Origin: Planctomycetota bacterium
GTDB lineage: Bacteria > Planctomycetota > UBA1135 > GCA-002686595
Reading direction: 5' to 3'
Length of the DNA: 64,000 nucleotides
NCBI GenBank assembly: GCA_016795205.1
Contig: JAEUHZ010000010.1
Coordinates: forward strand, 94,867-158,866
A program made the translations under genes and the position numbers. Below the pieces are notes generated by a model. That model was given only the letters and a program-made list of their open reading frames with translations. It made no database searches and was not told the origin of the DNA. Shown here one piece after another: positions 1 through 9,024 of this stretch. Numbering within the stretch: position 1 is the first letter of the stretch; every line of letters starts with the position of its first letter.

Positions 1-1122
1 GTGCGGGCGGCCGCCGCGGCCTTCGGCTCCGATGCCTTGCTGCTGTTCCACCGCGCCATGGCGCTCGCGGCCCTCGCGTTCGTCGTGGCGCACGTGGCGC
101 TCCTCGCGCCGAGCCTGCCCAACCCGCTGGCAGCGGCTCCGCTGGAACGCTCGGGCGCGATCGCGCTGTGGGCCGCGGTGCTCCTGATCGTCTCCTCCGT
201 CTGGCGGCGGAAGCTGGGCTGGTCCTACGAGCTGTGGCTGGCCGCGCACCGCGCGCTGGCCGTGACGATCGTCGTGAGCATGGCCTGGCACGTCTGGATC
301 CTGCTCGAGCCCGAGCAACGGAGCGGGAAGCTCGCCGTGCTGGCCTACGCGGCCCTGGCCCTGGCGGCGCTCCTGGTCCAGAGAATCGTGCGGCCGCTGC
401 TCCAGCTCCGCCGGCCGTGGGAGCTCGTCGAGAACCGTGACGAGGGAGCGAGCACCCGCACGCTGGTCCTGCGCGCGGTGGGACACGACGGGCTGCGCTT
501 CGCTCCAGGACAGTTCGTGTGGCTCTCGACCGGGCGCCGGGGGCTGTGCGCTCCAGAACACCCGATCACCGTGGCCTCCTCGCCCGAGCTGGAAGGCGGC
601 CGGACGATCGAGCTCGCCATCAAGGCCCTGGGTGACTGGTCGCGCGACGTCGTGCCGGCCTTGCAGCCCGGTGCGCGCCTGCGGATCGACGGTCCCTTCG
701 GGGCCTTCACCCCCGACGGCGTCCCGGCCCAGCAGCTGGTGCTCATCGCCGGCGGGGTCGGGGTCACGCCCATGCGCTCGATCCTCCTCGCCATGCGCGA
801 TCGCTGCGACCGGCGCGCCGTGACGCTGTTCTTCGCGGCGCACAGCCGGGCGCGCGCCATGTTCGCCGCGGAGTTCGAGCGGCTGCGCGACGACCTGAAC
901 CTGGAGCTGGTGTTCGTGTTCGAAGCGCCCGAGGACGGCACAGCGGTCGAGCGCGGGTTCCTCACGGCGGAGATCCTGCGGCGCCACCTGCCCGCGGATC
1001 TGCGCTTCGCGCAGTTCTTCGTGTGCGGGCCAGCGCCCATGATGGACGCCGTGGACCGTGTGCTGACCGAGCTCGGCGTGCGTTCGTCGCAGGTCCGCAC
1101 CGAGCGCTTCGACCTGGTGTAG
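1..1122 (+). CDS. Ferric-reductase-like / FAD-NAD(P) oxidoreductase, 5' truncated
   Basis: The first roughly 130 residues are a hydrophobic, His-containing bundle (HRAMALAALAFVVAH, later HRALAVTIVVSMAWH) typical of ferric-reductase transmembrane domains, in which paired His bind haem across the membrane. A ferredoxin-reductase-type FAD domain follows, then an NAD(P) domain with GGVGVTPMRS near residue 251 and FVCGPAPMMDAV near residue 340. It probably moves electrons from NAD(P)H through FAD to haem and an acceptor in or beyond the membrane. The reading frame is open at base 1, so the true start and probably the first membrane helices lie outside the window. A cytochrome c gene follows after 4 bp. 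The family is clear; the physiological acceptor is not. Confidence 0.85.
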   Translation: MRAAAAAFGSDALLLFHRAMALAALAFVVAHVALLAPSLPNPLAAAPLERSGAIALWAAVLLIVSSVWRRKLGWSYELWLAAHRALAVTIVVSMAWHVWILLEPEQRSGKLAVLAYAALALAALLVQRIVRPLLQLRRPWELVENRDEGASTRTLVLRAVGHDGLRFAPGQFVWLSTGRRGLCAPEHPITVASSPELEGGRTIELAIKALGDWSRDVVPALQPGARLRIDGPFGAFTPDGVPAQQLVLIAGGVGVTPMRSILLAMRDRCDRRAVTLFFAAHSRARAMFAAEFERLRDDLNLELVFVFEAPEDGTAVERGFLTAEILRRHLPADLRFAQFFVCGPAPMMDAVDRVLTELGVRSSQVRTERFDLV

Positions 1123-1126
1123 CCCG

Positions 1127-1471
1127 ATGCGTGCGCGACGAGTTCGATGGGCGGCGAGGGCCTTCACGCTGGCCTTGGTGGGGGCTGCGGCGCTCGTGGC
1201 GTGGCGGGCCGGGCGGCCGCCTCCGACACCGGTCGTGGGCGGCGCGGTCGACCCGCCCGCCAGCGCGGAGGCCGAACTCGACGGCCGCGCGCTGCACGCG
1301 CGCTACTGCGTGCGCTGCCACGCCGTGGACGCGTTCGACGACGCTTTGCGTGCGTCCAACCAGGGCGAGGCGGTCCTCGACATGCTCAGCTTCCTGGAAG
1401 ACCATGGTGCGAGCGACGGCGTGCAAGACCGCGCCATCGTCCGCTTCCTGCTCCTGCAGGCCACGCGCTAG
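1127..1471 (+). CDS. Small membrane-anchored c-type cytochrome
   Basis: This 114-residue protein has a basic N-terminus, one hydrophobic segment (about residues 11-27) that could be a signal anchor, and a single haem-binding CVRCH motif at residues 61-65. A later Met (in LDMLSFLED) could be the second axial ligand. It starts 4 bp after the stop of the upstream flavin/haem reductase, so the two are very likely co-transcribed, and the cytochrome may be the reductase's electron partner outside the cytoplasmic membrane. The motif and length are seen directly; the partnership is inferred from spacing. Confidence 0.8.
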   Translation: MRARRVRWAARAFTLALVGAAALVAWRAGRPPPTPVVGGAVDPPASAEAELDGRALHARYCVRCHAVDAFDDALRASNQGEAVLDMLSFLEDHGASDGVQDRAIVRFLLLQATR

Positions 1472-1550
1472 CTGCCGGCGCCGCTCGGCCGGCCGGCGGC
1501 GCCGCCCCGCCCACGCCGCGCGTGGGTCGACGCAGCCCGCGCAGGGAGGG

Positions 1551-1626
1551 TGGTGGAGGATAGGGGATTCGAACCCCTGGCCTCGACAATGCCATTGTCG
1601 CGCTCTACCAACTGAGCTAATCCCCC
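1551..1626 (-). tRNA. tRNA-Ala (anticodon GGC), CCA encoded
   Basis: Read on the minus strand this folds into a full cloverleaf: acceptor stem GGGGGAT/ATCCTCC with one G-U pair, D-arm GCTC...GAGC, anticodon stem CGACA/TGTCG with loop ATGGCAT (anticodon GGC, alanine), T-arm AGGGG-TTCGAAT-CCCCT, discriminator A and genomically encoded CCA (1551-1553). Confidence 0.97.
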
Positions 1627-1812
1627 GGGTTTCCAGGCCCTGCGTTTGGCGACCGGGCCCCCGCGCGGCGCGCCGAGCGGGCCGGGAAAGATGCCCGCGC
1701 GCGCGGGTCCTGTCAACGACGGGCTCGCTCCGAGACGCGCCCTGGCGGGGAGGCGGCCCCGGCGCTGCTATCCTGCGCGCTTGCCCGCCCCGGACGAGGA
1801 CCCAAGAGACCC

Positions 1813-4410
1813 GTGTCGCAACTCTACGAGCCGCAGACCTTCGAGAAGCGCTGGCAGGAGCGGTGGCTCGCGGAAGGCGTCTTCGCCGCGCGCAACCCGG
1901 GCGAGCCGGGCTTCGACCCGCGGGCTCCCAAGTACTACGTGCTCGACATGTTCCCGTATCCCTCGGGGTCGGGGCTGCACGTCGGGCACGCGCTCGGCTA
2001 CGTCGGGACCGACATCGTGTCGCGCCGCAAGCGCATGGAGGGCTTCAACGTCCTGCATCCCATGGGCTGGGACGCGTTCGGTCTGCCGGCCGAGCAGTAC
2101 GCGATCCAGACCGGCAAGCACCCGCGCGCGACCACCGACGAGAACACGCGGAACTTCCGCCGCCAGCTCCAGAACATCGGCCTGAGCTACGACTGGGCGC
2201 GCGAGATCGACACGAGCCACAGGGACTACTACCGCTGGACGCAGCAACTGTTCCTCGTGCTCTACGAGCAGGGCTTGGCGTACCAGGCCGAGGTCCCCGT
2301 GTGGTGGTGCGAGGAGCTCAAGACCGTCCTGGCCAACGAGGAGGTCATCAACGGTCGCAGCGAGCGCGGCAACTTCCCCTGCGTGCGGCGTCCGCTCAAG
2401 CAGTGGATGCTCAGGATCACGGCCTACGCCGAGCGGCTGCTCGCGGACCTCGATGGGCTCGACTGGCCCGAGTCGATCAAGATCCAGCAGCGCGAGTGGA
2501 TCGGCCGTTCCGAGGGCGCCGAGGTGCGCTTCGCGCTCGAGGGCCAGGCCGAGCCGGTCACGGTGTTCACCACGCGGCCCGACACGCTGTGGGGCGCGAC
2601 GTTCCTGGTGCTCTCGCCCGAGCACCCGCTGGTGAAGCCGATCACGACCGGGGCGCAGCGCTCGGCCGTCGAGGCCTACGTGGCGGCCGCGGCCACGAAA
2701 TCCGAGGTCGATCGCACCGACGCGTCCAAGGAGAAGACCGGCGTCTTCACCGGCGCCTTCGCGCGCAACCCGGCCTTCGACGCGGCCGATCCGCGCGGCC
2801 GGATCCCGGTGTGGATCGCGGACTACGTGCTCGCGACCTACGGCACGGGCGCCATCATGTCCGTGCCGGGCCACGACCAGCGCGACTTCGAGTTCGCGCG
2901 CAAGTTCGACCTCCCCATCCGCGAGGTGGTCCGACCGCCGGCCGGAGCGCAGGGTCTCGCCGACGGCGTGTGCTTCACCGGCGATGGCACGGCCGTGGAC
3001 TCGGGCCCGATCGACGGGCTCGCCACGCCGCTCGCCAAGCAGCGCGCGATCGAGCTGCTCGCGGCGCGCGGCACGGGCCGGGCGCGCGTCACGTACAAGC
3101 TGCGCGATTGGCTCTTCTCCAGGCAGCGCTACTGGGGCGAGCCCTTCCCGCTCCTGCACCTCGAGGACGGCAGCGTGGTGCCGGTGCCACTCGACAGCCT
3201 GCCCGTCGAGCTGCCGGCGATGGAGGACTTCAAGCCCTCGTCCGACGGCTCCGCGCCGTTGGCGCGGGCCCAGGACTGGGTGCGCACGACCGACCCGCGC
3301 ACGGGCCGGCCCGCGCGCCGTGACACGGACACGATGCCGGGCTGGGCCGGCTCGTGCTGGTACTGGCTGCGCTTCATGGATCCGCGCAACGAGCGCGCGC
3401 CGTTCAGCCCCGAGGCCGAGCGCTACTGGGGGCCGGTCGACCTGTACGTGGGCGGCGCGGCGCACGCGGTCATGCACCTGCTCTACGCGCGCTTCTGGCA
3501 CAAGGTCTTCTTCGACGCCGGGCTCGTGCACACCAAGGAGCCCTTCCAGCGGCTCTTCAACCAGGGGATGGTCACGGCCTTCGCCTACCAGGACCCCACA
3601 GGCCGGCTCGTCAAGAACACCGAGGTCGAGGCGCGCGGCGAGGCCTTCGTGCGCAAGGAGACCGGCGAGCCGCTGGCGCAGATCGTGACCAAGATGGCAA
3701 AGCAGCTCGGGAACGTCGTCAACCCCGACGACGTCATCGCCGAGCACGGGGCCGACACGTTCCGGCTCTACGAGATGTTCATGGGGCCGCTCGCCGACTC
3801 CAAGCCCTGGAACACCCGCGACATCCCCGGCTGCCGGCGTTTCCTGGAGCGCTTGTGGCGCGTGTACGTCGACCCGGAGGGCACGGCGCCCATCCGCCCC
3901 GGGCTCGCGCGCGGCGCCGCGGAGAAGCCGTTCGAGGGCGACACCGCCGTGCTCGAGCGCGCCTTGCACAAGGCCATCCAGCGCACGGCGGACAGCTTTC
4001 GGGACCTCAACCTGAACACGGCGATCGCTGCGTTCATGACCTTCGTGAACGAGGCCACGCGGCTCGCGGGCGGGTTGACGCGTTCGCAGGCGCAGCGCTT
4101 CCTGAGCCTCGTGTCGCCGTTCGCGCCGCACGTCGCCGAGGAGCTGTGGAGCCGCATGGGGGAGCCCGGCCTGGCCTCGCAGAGCGCGGTCCCGCGGGCC
4201 GAGCCGCGCTGGCTCGAGGACGACGAGATCGAGGTCGCGGTCCAGGTCAACGGCCGCCTGCGCGGGACGGCGCGCGTGCCGCGCGGCGCGGACGGCGCGG
4301 CGCTCGAGAGCGCGGCGCGCGCCGCCGCCGCCGCGCACCTCGAGGGCAAGGACGTCGCCAAGGTCGTGCTCGTGCCCGGCAAGCTGGTCAACTTCGTGGT
4401 CCGCGGCTGA
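1813..4410 (+). CDS. leuS: Leucyl-tRNA synthetase
   Basis: This 865-residue class I synthetase charges tRNA-Leu. The ATP-binding HIGH motif reads HVGH (residues 56-59, in YPSGSGLHVGHALGY). The CP1 editing domain carries the TTRPDTLWGATFLVLSPEHP signature, and the tRNA anticodon-binding and C-terminal domains are present. The KMSKS loop reads KMAKQ (residues 627-631, followed by LGNVVNPDDV); both lysines are kept but the serines are not. Length is normal for bacterial LeuRS. The start is GTG at 1813; TATCCT at 1769-1774 may be its -10 element, giving a leader of about 35 nt. Confidence 0.97.
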   Translation: MSQLYEPQTFEKRWQERWLAEGVFAARNPGEPGFDPRAPKYYVLDMFPYPSGSGLHVGHALGYVGTDIVSRRKRMEGFNVLHPMGWDAFGLPAEQYAIQTGKHPRATTDENTRNFRRQLQNIGLSYDWAREIDTSHRDYYRWTQQLFLVLYEQGLAYQAEVPVWWCEELKTVLANEEVINGRSERGNFPCVRRPLKQWMLRITAYAERLLADLDGLDWPESIKIQQREWIGRSEGAEVRFALEGQAEPVTVFTTRPDTLWGATFLVLSPEHPLVKPITTGAQRSAVEAYVAAAATKSEVDRTDASKEKTGVFTGAFARNPAFDAADPRGRIPVWIADYVLATYGTGAIMSVPGHDQRDFEFARKFDLPIREVVRPPAGAQGLADGVCFTGDGTAVDSGPIDGLATPLAKQRAIELLAARGTGRARVTYKLRDWLFSRQRYWGEPFPLLHLEDGSVVPVPLDSLPVELPAMEDFKPSSDGSAPLARAQDWVRTTDPRTGRPARRDTDTMPGWAGSCWYWLRFMDPRNERAPFSPEAERYWGPVDLYVGGAAHAVMHLLYARFWHKVFFDAGLVHTKEPFQRLFNQGMVTAFAYQDPTGRLVKNTEVEARGEAFVRKETGEPLAQIVTKMAKQLGNVVNPDDVIAEHGADTFRLYEMFMGPLADSKPWNTRDIPGCRRFLERLWRVYVDPEGTAPIRPGLARGAAEKPFEGDTAVLERALHKAIQRTADSFRDLNLNTAIAAFMTFVNEATRLAGGLTRSQAQRFLSLVSPFAPHVAEELWSRMGEPGLASQSAVPRAEPRWLEDDEIEVAVQVNGRLRGTARVPRGADGAALESAARAAAAAHLEGKDVAKVVLVPGKLVNFVVRG

Positions 4411-4453
4411 GACTGTCGCCGCGCTGGCGGCCAAGCGCCGCTCGGAGGTCCCC

Positions 4454-5131
4454 ATGTCCGCGATCCGACTCGCCGTGTGCGTCGTTCTCGTCCTGTCCCT
4501 GGCCCTGATCCCGAGCCTCGCGGGCTGCGTCCACGCCAGCGGGCCCCAGGTCGTGGGCTCGGGCGTCGCGCGGACCGAGGTCCGCGACCTCTCGGACTTC
4601 ACCCGCGTCGAGGCGCGCGGCGCGTTCCGCCTCGAGGTCCAGGCCGGCGGGAGCGCCTCGCAGGCCGTCCTGGAGGGGGACGACAACCTGGTGGCGCTGT
4701 TCGAGACGCGCGTCGTGGATGGCGCGCTCGAACTCGGGTTTCCCTCCGGGTCGTACACGACCTCGAAGCCGTTCGTGGTGCGCGTGACCGCGCCGCGCGT
4801 CGAGTCGGTCCAGGCTTCGGGCGCGATCCACGTCTGGGCCGCGGGCCTGGCGGGCGAGCGGTTCGAGGCCACGCTCGCCGGCTCTTGCCAGCTCGAGGCC
4901 CGCGGCGCGGTGCGGCGCGCGGTGCTCGAGGCCTCGGGCGCCGGCGGCCTCGACGCCTCCCTGCTCGAGGCCGAGGTCGTCGAGGTCGAGCTCTCGGGCT
5001 CCCTGCAGGCCGACGTGCAGGCGACGCGGAACCTGCGCGTGGTGGCCTCGGGCGCCTGCACCGTGCGCTACTCGGGCGCGCCGACCGTCGAGTCGCGCAC
5101 GAGCGGGACCTCCCAGGTGAGGCCGCGATGA
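4454..5131 (+). CDS. DUF2807 (GIN domain) lipoprotein
   Basis: A 225-residue exported protein: basic start, hydrophobic stretch and a lipobox ending in SLAGC (Cys about residue 24) predict a lipoprotein. The rest is a repetitive right-handed beta pattern (for example VRDLSDFTRVEARGAF, VTAPRVESVQASGAI, VEVELSGSLQADVQ) typical of the DUF2807 putative adhesin head domain. Its biochemical role is unknown. A good ribosome site, GGAGGT, lies just before the ATG. The stop overlaps the next start as ATGA, so the two DUF2807 genes are translationally coupled. Confidence 0.8.
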   Translation: MSAIRLAVCVVLVLSLALIPSLAGCVHASGPQVVGSGVARTEVRDLSDFTRVEARGAFRLEVQAGGSASQAVLEGDDNLVALFETRVVDGALELGFPSGSYTTSKPFVVRVTAPRVESVQASGAIHVWAAGLAGERFEATLAGSCQLEARGAVRRAVLEASGAGGLDASLLEAEVVEVELSGSLQADVQATRNLRVVASGACTVRYSGAPTVESRTSGTSQVRPR

Positions 5132-5658
5132 GCGGCTCACTCCCCATGACCCGCGTCGTCGGGCTGGTGCTCGCGGCCGCCGCGGCCGCGTCCTGCGCCG
5201 GCAGCGTGGGCCCCAAGGGACTGGAGGCTCGCGCGGAGTTCGTGGATCCGGCCCCACAGACCGAGGAGCGCGCGGTCGCGGGCTTCGAGCGCCTGCGCGT
5301 CGAGGGCGTGGTCGACGTCGAGGTGCGGCTGGGGAGTCCGCACGCGCTGCGCGTGCGCGGTGACGTCGGACGGCTCTGTGAGATCACGGCCGAGGTCCGC
5401 GACGGGACGCTGATCCTGGGCGCGGCGCCTGGACGCCCGTGGCGCGGCGCGCCGCGCGCCTTCGTCGAGGCCCCGCGGCTCGACGCCCTGGTCGCCGCGG
5501 GCGCGGGCTGGACGGCCGTGTTCGGGCTCGACCAGGACGAGCTCGAGGTGCGCGTCGAGGGTTCCGGGGACGTGCTCCTCGCGGGCCGCGTGGGTGCAGT
5601 GCGCGCGGACCTGCGCGGCGCGGGACGGCTCGACCGCCGCCAGCTCGTGATCCGCTGA
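5128..5658 (+). CDS. Second DUF2807-like exported protein
   Basis: A 176-residue protein with an N-terminal hydrophobic segment ending in AAAASCAG, which could be a lipobox. The body (VAGFERLRVEGVVDVEVRLG, later LEVRVEGSGDVLLAGR) matches the first half of a DUF2807/GIN beta-solenoid and looks like a shorter paralogue of the preceding gene. The start at 5128 is chosen because it overlaps the upstream stop by 4 nt and places the signal sequence at the N-terminus. The reading frame stays open farther upstream but there it only shadows the previous gene. No specific function can be assigned. Confidence 0.7.
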   Translation: MSGSLPMTRVVGLVLAAAAAASCAGSVGPKGLEARAEFVDPAPQTEERAVAGFERLRVEGVVDVEVRLGSPHALRVRGDVGRLCEITAEVRDGTLILGAAPGRPWRGAPRAFVEAPRLDALVAAGAGWTAVFGLDQDELEVRVEGSGDVLLAGRVGAVRADLRGAGRLDRRQLVIR

Positions 5659-5693
5659 GGCACGCCGGGCCTTCCCTGCGGCGTGCGCGCCGC

Positions 5694-5699
5694 TATCGT
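5694..5699 (+). promoter_or_regulatory. -10-like TATCGT before glycosyltransferase gene
   Basis: TATCGT ends 7 nt before the GTG at 5707, so transcription would begin at or next to the start codon. No convincing -35 is visible. Confidence 0.4.
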
Positions 5700-5706
5700 G
5701 CGCGCC

Positions 5707-7026
5707 GTGGATCCGCGCCCGACGCGAACGCCGTCCTTCGCGGGTCGCGAGGCGCTTTCGATCCTGCTCGTGGCGCTGACGCTGCGGCTGGCCTTCGTGG
5801 CGGCCTTCGACACGCCGGGCGACACGTCGCGCGGGCTGTGGGAGTGGGGCTACGAGGCGGCCTCGATCGCGCACTCCCTGGTCGCCGGCGAGGGCTTCGC
5901 GAACACCTGGACGCGCGACGTCGCGCCGTGGAGCGCGGGCTCGGGCCCGACGGGCTGGCTCCTGCCGGCGTACCCGGGGCTGCTCGCGCTGCTGCTGGAG
6001 CTCACCGGCGGTCTCACGCGCACGACGGCCTGGCTGCTGTTCGCGATCCAGGGGCTCGTGTCGAGCTTCACCTGCGTGCTCCTGTGGGGGCTCGGCAACC
6101 GGCTCGGCGCGCCGCGCGCGGGCCGCATCGCGGGCTGGGCGCTGGCGCTCCATCCGCTGGCGATCTGGCACGCGGCCTCGACCGTGTGGGACACGACGCT
6201 GGCGGCGTTCGCCTTCACGCTGCTCTTGTGGCGCCTGGCCGGCTGCGAGCGCGCGCGGGGGCCGCGCACCTGGACCTCGTACGGCTTCGTGTTCGGGCTG
6301 GCGCTGCTCGTGAACCCCGCGCCGCTGGTCCTGGCGCCCGTCGTGGCCTGGGTCGCGTGGCGCGCGCGGCCCGGGCTCGGGCCCTGGCTCGGCGCGCTCG
6401 TTCCGTGCGCCCTGGCGGCCGGCGCCGTGGTCCTGCCGTGGATGCTGCGCAATCAGGGCGAGGTCGGCGTCTTCGCGCTGCGCACGAATCTGGGCGTGGA
6501 GCTGGCCGTGGGCAACTACACCGGTTCGGACGGGCGCTACGCGCGGGACCGGCATCCGAGTCACTCACCCGAGGAGTTCCTGCGCTACCGCGAGGTCGGC
6601 GAGGCACGCTACGCGGCGGACGCCCTGGAGCGCGCGACGAGTTGGATCGGCGCGAACCCGGGACGCTTCCTGGTGCTCACGCTGCGCCGGACGGCGGCCT
6701 GGTGGATCGGCGAGGATCCCTGGACGGATCCGCGCACGGACCGCGGGCTGCGCGCGCGCGACGACCCCCAGGCCTACGCGAAGTGGATCCTGCACGCGGG
6801 CGCCGGGATCCTCGGGTTGCTCGGGGCCCTGCTGTGGGCGCGCGCTGCTGCCGCGCCGCGGCCCTACCTGTTGGCCCTGTTCCTGGTGCCACCGGTCTAC
6901 TGCGTCACGCACGTCCTGGAGCGCTACCGCTGGCCGATCGATCCGCTGCTCGTCCTGTGCGCGGCGTGGCTCGTCGCGCGCGTGTTCCCGCGGCTCCTGG
7001 CGCGCCCGGACGCGGGGCCGCGGTAG
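5707..7026 (+). CDS. Polytopic membrane glycosyltransferase (PMT/ArnT-like)
   Basis: About 439 residues with roughly ten hydrophobic segments. A first extracytoplasmic loop contains TPGDTSRGLWEWGYEAASIA, and later come an acidic, charged loop (GVELAVGNYTGSDGRYARDR) and a C-terminal CVTHVLERYRWPIDPLLVL. This layout is that of the GT-C fold dolichyl-phosphate-mannose/ArnT-like transferases, which move sugars from polyprenyl carriers on the outer face of the membrane. I place the start at GTG 5707 because TATCGT (5694-5699) precedes it by 7 nt, the same arrangement seen at many starts here; in-frame GTGs at 5683 and 5698 are alternatives. Substrate is unknown. Confidence 0.65.
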   Translation: MDPRPTRTPSFAGREALSILLVALTLRLAFVAAFDTPGDTSRGLWEWGYEAASIAHSLVAGEGFANTWTRDVAPWSAGSGPTGWLLPAYPGLLALLLELTGGLTRTTAWLLFAIQGLVSSFTCVLLWGLGNRLGAPRAGRIAGWALALHPLAIWHAASTVWDTTLAAFAFTLLLWRLAGCERARGPRTWTSYGFVFGLALLVNPAPLVLAPVVAWVAWRARPGLGPWLGALVPCALAAGAVVLPWMLRNQGEVGVFALRTNLGVELAVGNYTGSDGRYARDRHPSHSPEEFLRYREVGEARYAADALERATSWIGANPGRFLVLTLRRTAAWWIGEDPWTDPRTDRGLRARDDPQAYAKWILHAGAGILGLLGALLWARAAAAPRPYLLALFLVPPVYCVTHVLERYRWPIDPLLVLCAAWLVARVFPRLLARPDAGPR

Positions 7027-7029
7027 GCT
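7024..7029 (+). promoter_or_regulatory. -10-like TAGGCT before exoribonuclease gene
   Basis: TAGGCT ends 9 nt before the ATG at 7039. Its first three bases are also the stop codon of the upstream glycosyltransferase gene, so the exonuclease gene may have its own promoter despite tight packing. Confidence 0.4.
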
Positions 7030-7038
7030 CACGCGCGC

Positions 7039-8817
7039 ATGGCGAAGAAGAAGGACGAGAGGCCGAACGAACCCGCCCAGCCGCTGCGCAGCTTCCAAGA
7101 CTTGCTGCGCGCGCGCGGTGGCTCTCCGGCGCCCGCGGCCAAGCCGCCCGAGGTCGTCCTGGCCGGCGACCTGGCCGAGCGCGTGGAGCAACTGGGCGAG
7201 GAAGCGCTCGAGCTGACGTCCCGCGAGCGGATCGCGCGGCGCCCGGGCGCCTTCGCGGCCATGGGGCACGGCCCGGCGCCGTACCGCGACGAGGGCTCCG
7301 AGGAGCTGCAGCTCCTGGCCTCGTTTCGCGTGCGGACGGTGTTCCCGCCGGACGTCATGCGCGAGGTCTCGAGCCTGCCGCGCGATCCCGACCCGGCCGA
7401 GTACGGCGAGCGCGCCGATCTGCGCTCGCAGTGCATCTACACGATCGACGGCGAGGACGCCCAGGACTACGACGACGCGATCTCGATCGACGAACGCGCC
7501 GACGGCACGGTCGAGGTCGGCGTGCACATCGCCGACGTCTCGCACTACGTGCGGCCGGGCACCGCGCTCGACGACGAGGCGCTGGCGCGCGGTACCAGCG
7601 TGTACCTCGCCGACCAGGTCGTGCCGATGCTGCCCGAGGAGCTCTCGAACCACCTGTGCTCGCTGGTCGGCGAGCGCGACCGCTTCGCGTTCTCCGTGTT
7701 CATGGTCTTCGACGCCCAGGGCTCGCGCCGCGCGTACCGCATCGAGAAGAGCGTGATCAAGAGCGTCCGCCGCAACACGTACCGCGAGGTCCAGGAACTC
7801 CTGGATGGCGCCGACACGCCGGCCACGCGCGAGATGAAGGCGCGCGGCCTGGAGCCGTCGCTCAGGGCCTTCCAGCGCTGGACGGTGAGGCAACAGGGCA
7901 TTCGCGATGCGAAGGGCTCGCTGCGCATGGCGAGCGTCGAGAAGAAGTTCGTGTTCGACGAGCGCCACGAGGTCGTGGGGATCGTCGACGCGCCGCGCTA
8001 CTTCTCGATGTCGCTCATCGAGGAGACGGCGCTGGCCGCCAACCAGGCGGTGGGGGACTTCTTTCGCGAGCGGGGCTTGCCGACGATCTACCGCGTGCAC
8101 CCCGAGAAGGACGCCGAGGAGATCGAGAAGGTCGCGCAGGGCCTCGAGGAGCACGGCATCCGCGTCCCGAAGAAGGAGCGCCTGACGGGCCGCGACATCG
8201 CGCGCCTGATCACCTTGGCGCGCAAGAAGCCCAACGCCGAGGCGCTGATCCAGCGCATCATGGGGCTCATCGAGCGCGCGGTGTACGAGGTCAAGGACCA
8301 CGAGGACGTCGCCACGCACTTCGGGCTCGCGCGGCAGGCCTACCTGCACTTCACCTCGCCGATCCGCCGCTACCCCGACCTCATGGTGCACCGCTGGCTC
8401 CACGAGGTGCTCGCGACGGGCGAGGCTGCCTCGCAGCAGCTCAAGACCGAGGACTACCTCGCGGACCTGAACGACGTGGCCTCGCACTGCTCGCTGCAGG
8501 CCGACATCGCCGAGATGTGCGAGACGGCCATCGCCGACCTGAAGATCTGCCAGTACCTCGAGCCGCACATCGGCGAGAAGCTCCAAGCCAGCGTGCTGCG
8601 CGTCTCGCCGCCCGGCATCGAGGTCAAGCTCCTGGCCTTCAACGTGACCGGCTTCCTCCCCTCGCGCTCGATCGGCGAGCGGGCCGAGGTCAAGGGCCCC
8701 ACGATCCAGATCCGCGCCGGCAAGCGCCTGTTCTCGTTCACCGAGGGCCACCCGATCGCGGTGCGAATCCAGGACGTCGACTTCCAGAAGCTGCAGGTCC
8801 TGCTGGAGCTGGCCTGA
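7039..8817 (+). CDS. rnr: RNase II/RNase R family 3'-5' exoribonuclease
   Basis: A 592-residue hydrolytic exoribonuclease that degrades RNA from the 3' end. The RNB catalytic domain shows the metal-binding Asp cluster TIDGEDAQDYDDAISID near residues 134-150 and the conserved HFTSPIRRYPDLMVHRWL near residue 436. A C-terminal S1-like segment (about residues 510-590) should bind RNA. The N-terminus is short and basic (MAKKKDERPNEP) and lacks room for the cold-shock domains and helicase-like region of full RNase R (about 800 residues in E. coli). It is therefore a compact version; rnb would be an equally fair symbol. Confidence 0.85.
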   Translation: MAKKKDERPNEPAQPLRSFQDLLRARGGSPAPAAKPPEVVLAGDLAERVEQLGEEALELTSRERIARRPGAFAAMGHGPAPYRDEGSEELQLLASFRVRTVFPPDVMREVSSLPRDPDPAEYGERADLRSQCIYTIDGEDAQDYDDAISIDERADGTVEVGVHIADVSHYVRPGTALDDEALARGTSVYLADQVVPMLPEELSNHLCSLVGERDRFAFSVFMVFDAQGSRRAYRIEKSVIKSVRRNTYREVQELLDGADTPATREMKARGLEPSLRAFQRWTVRQQGIRDAKGSLRMASVEKKFVFDERHEVVGIVDAPRYFSMSLIEETALAANQAVGDFFRERGLPTIYRVHPEKDAEEIEKVAQGLEEHGIRVPKKERLTGRDIARLITLARKKPNAEALIQRIMGLIERAVYEVKDHEDVATHFGLARQAYLHFTSPIRRYPDLMVHRWLHEVLATGEAASQQLKTEDYLADLNDVASHCSLQADIAEMCETAIADLKICQYLEPHIGEKLQASVLRVSPPGIEVKLLAFNVTGFLPSRSIGERAEVKGPTIQIRAGKRLFSFTEGHPIAVRIQDVDFQKLQVLLELA

Positions 8818-9012
8818 TCCACACGCAGCCGTCCCCGCGCGCCAGCCGGCGGGCGCGGCGGATCGGCCGCTCTTGGGCGCGCCAGCAGGGCCGCCGCGTT
8901 CTGGCCCGCCGGCGGCCACGCGCGCCTGGGGTGTCCCGCCGACGGGACGCGGGTCCCGCGCAGCGCCTGTGGTTCCGTGCCTCGCGCGCGTGCTCTCGCC
9001 CCCGCGCGGCGC

Positions 9013-9018
9013 TACCCT
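9013..9018 (+). promoter_or_regulatory. -10-like TACCCT
   Basis: TACCCT ends 6 nt before the ATG at 9025. This spacing puts the expected transcription start on the ATG itself. Confidence 0.4.
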
Positions 9019-9024
9019 CCGCCC

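Noticed and set aside
1768..5061. Very long minus-strand open frame antisense to leuS
   Set aside because: Low-complexity Arg/Gly/Ala translation, typical of the antisense frame of GC-rich genes; leuS is certain.
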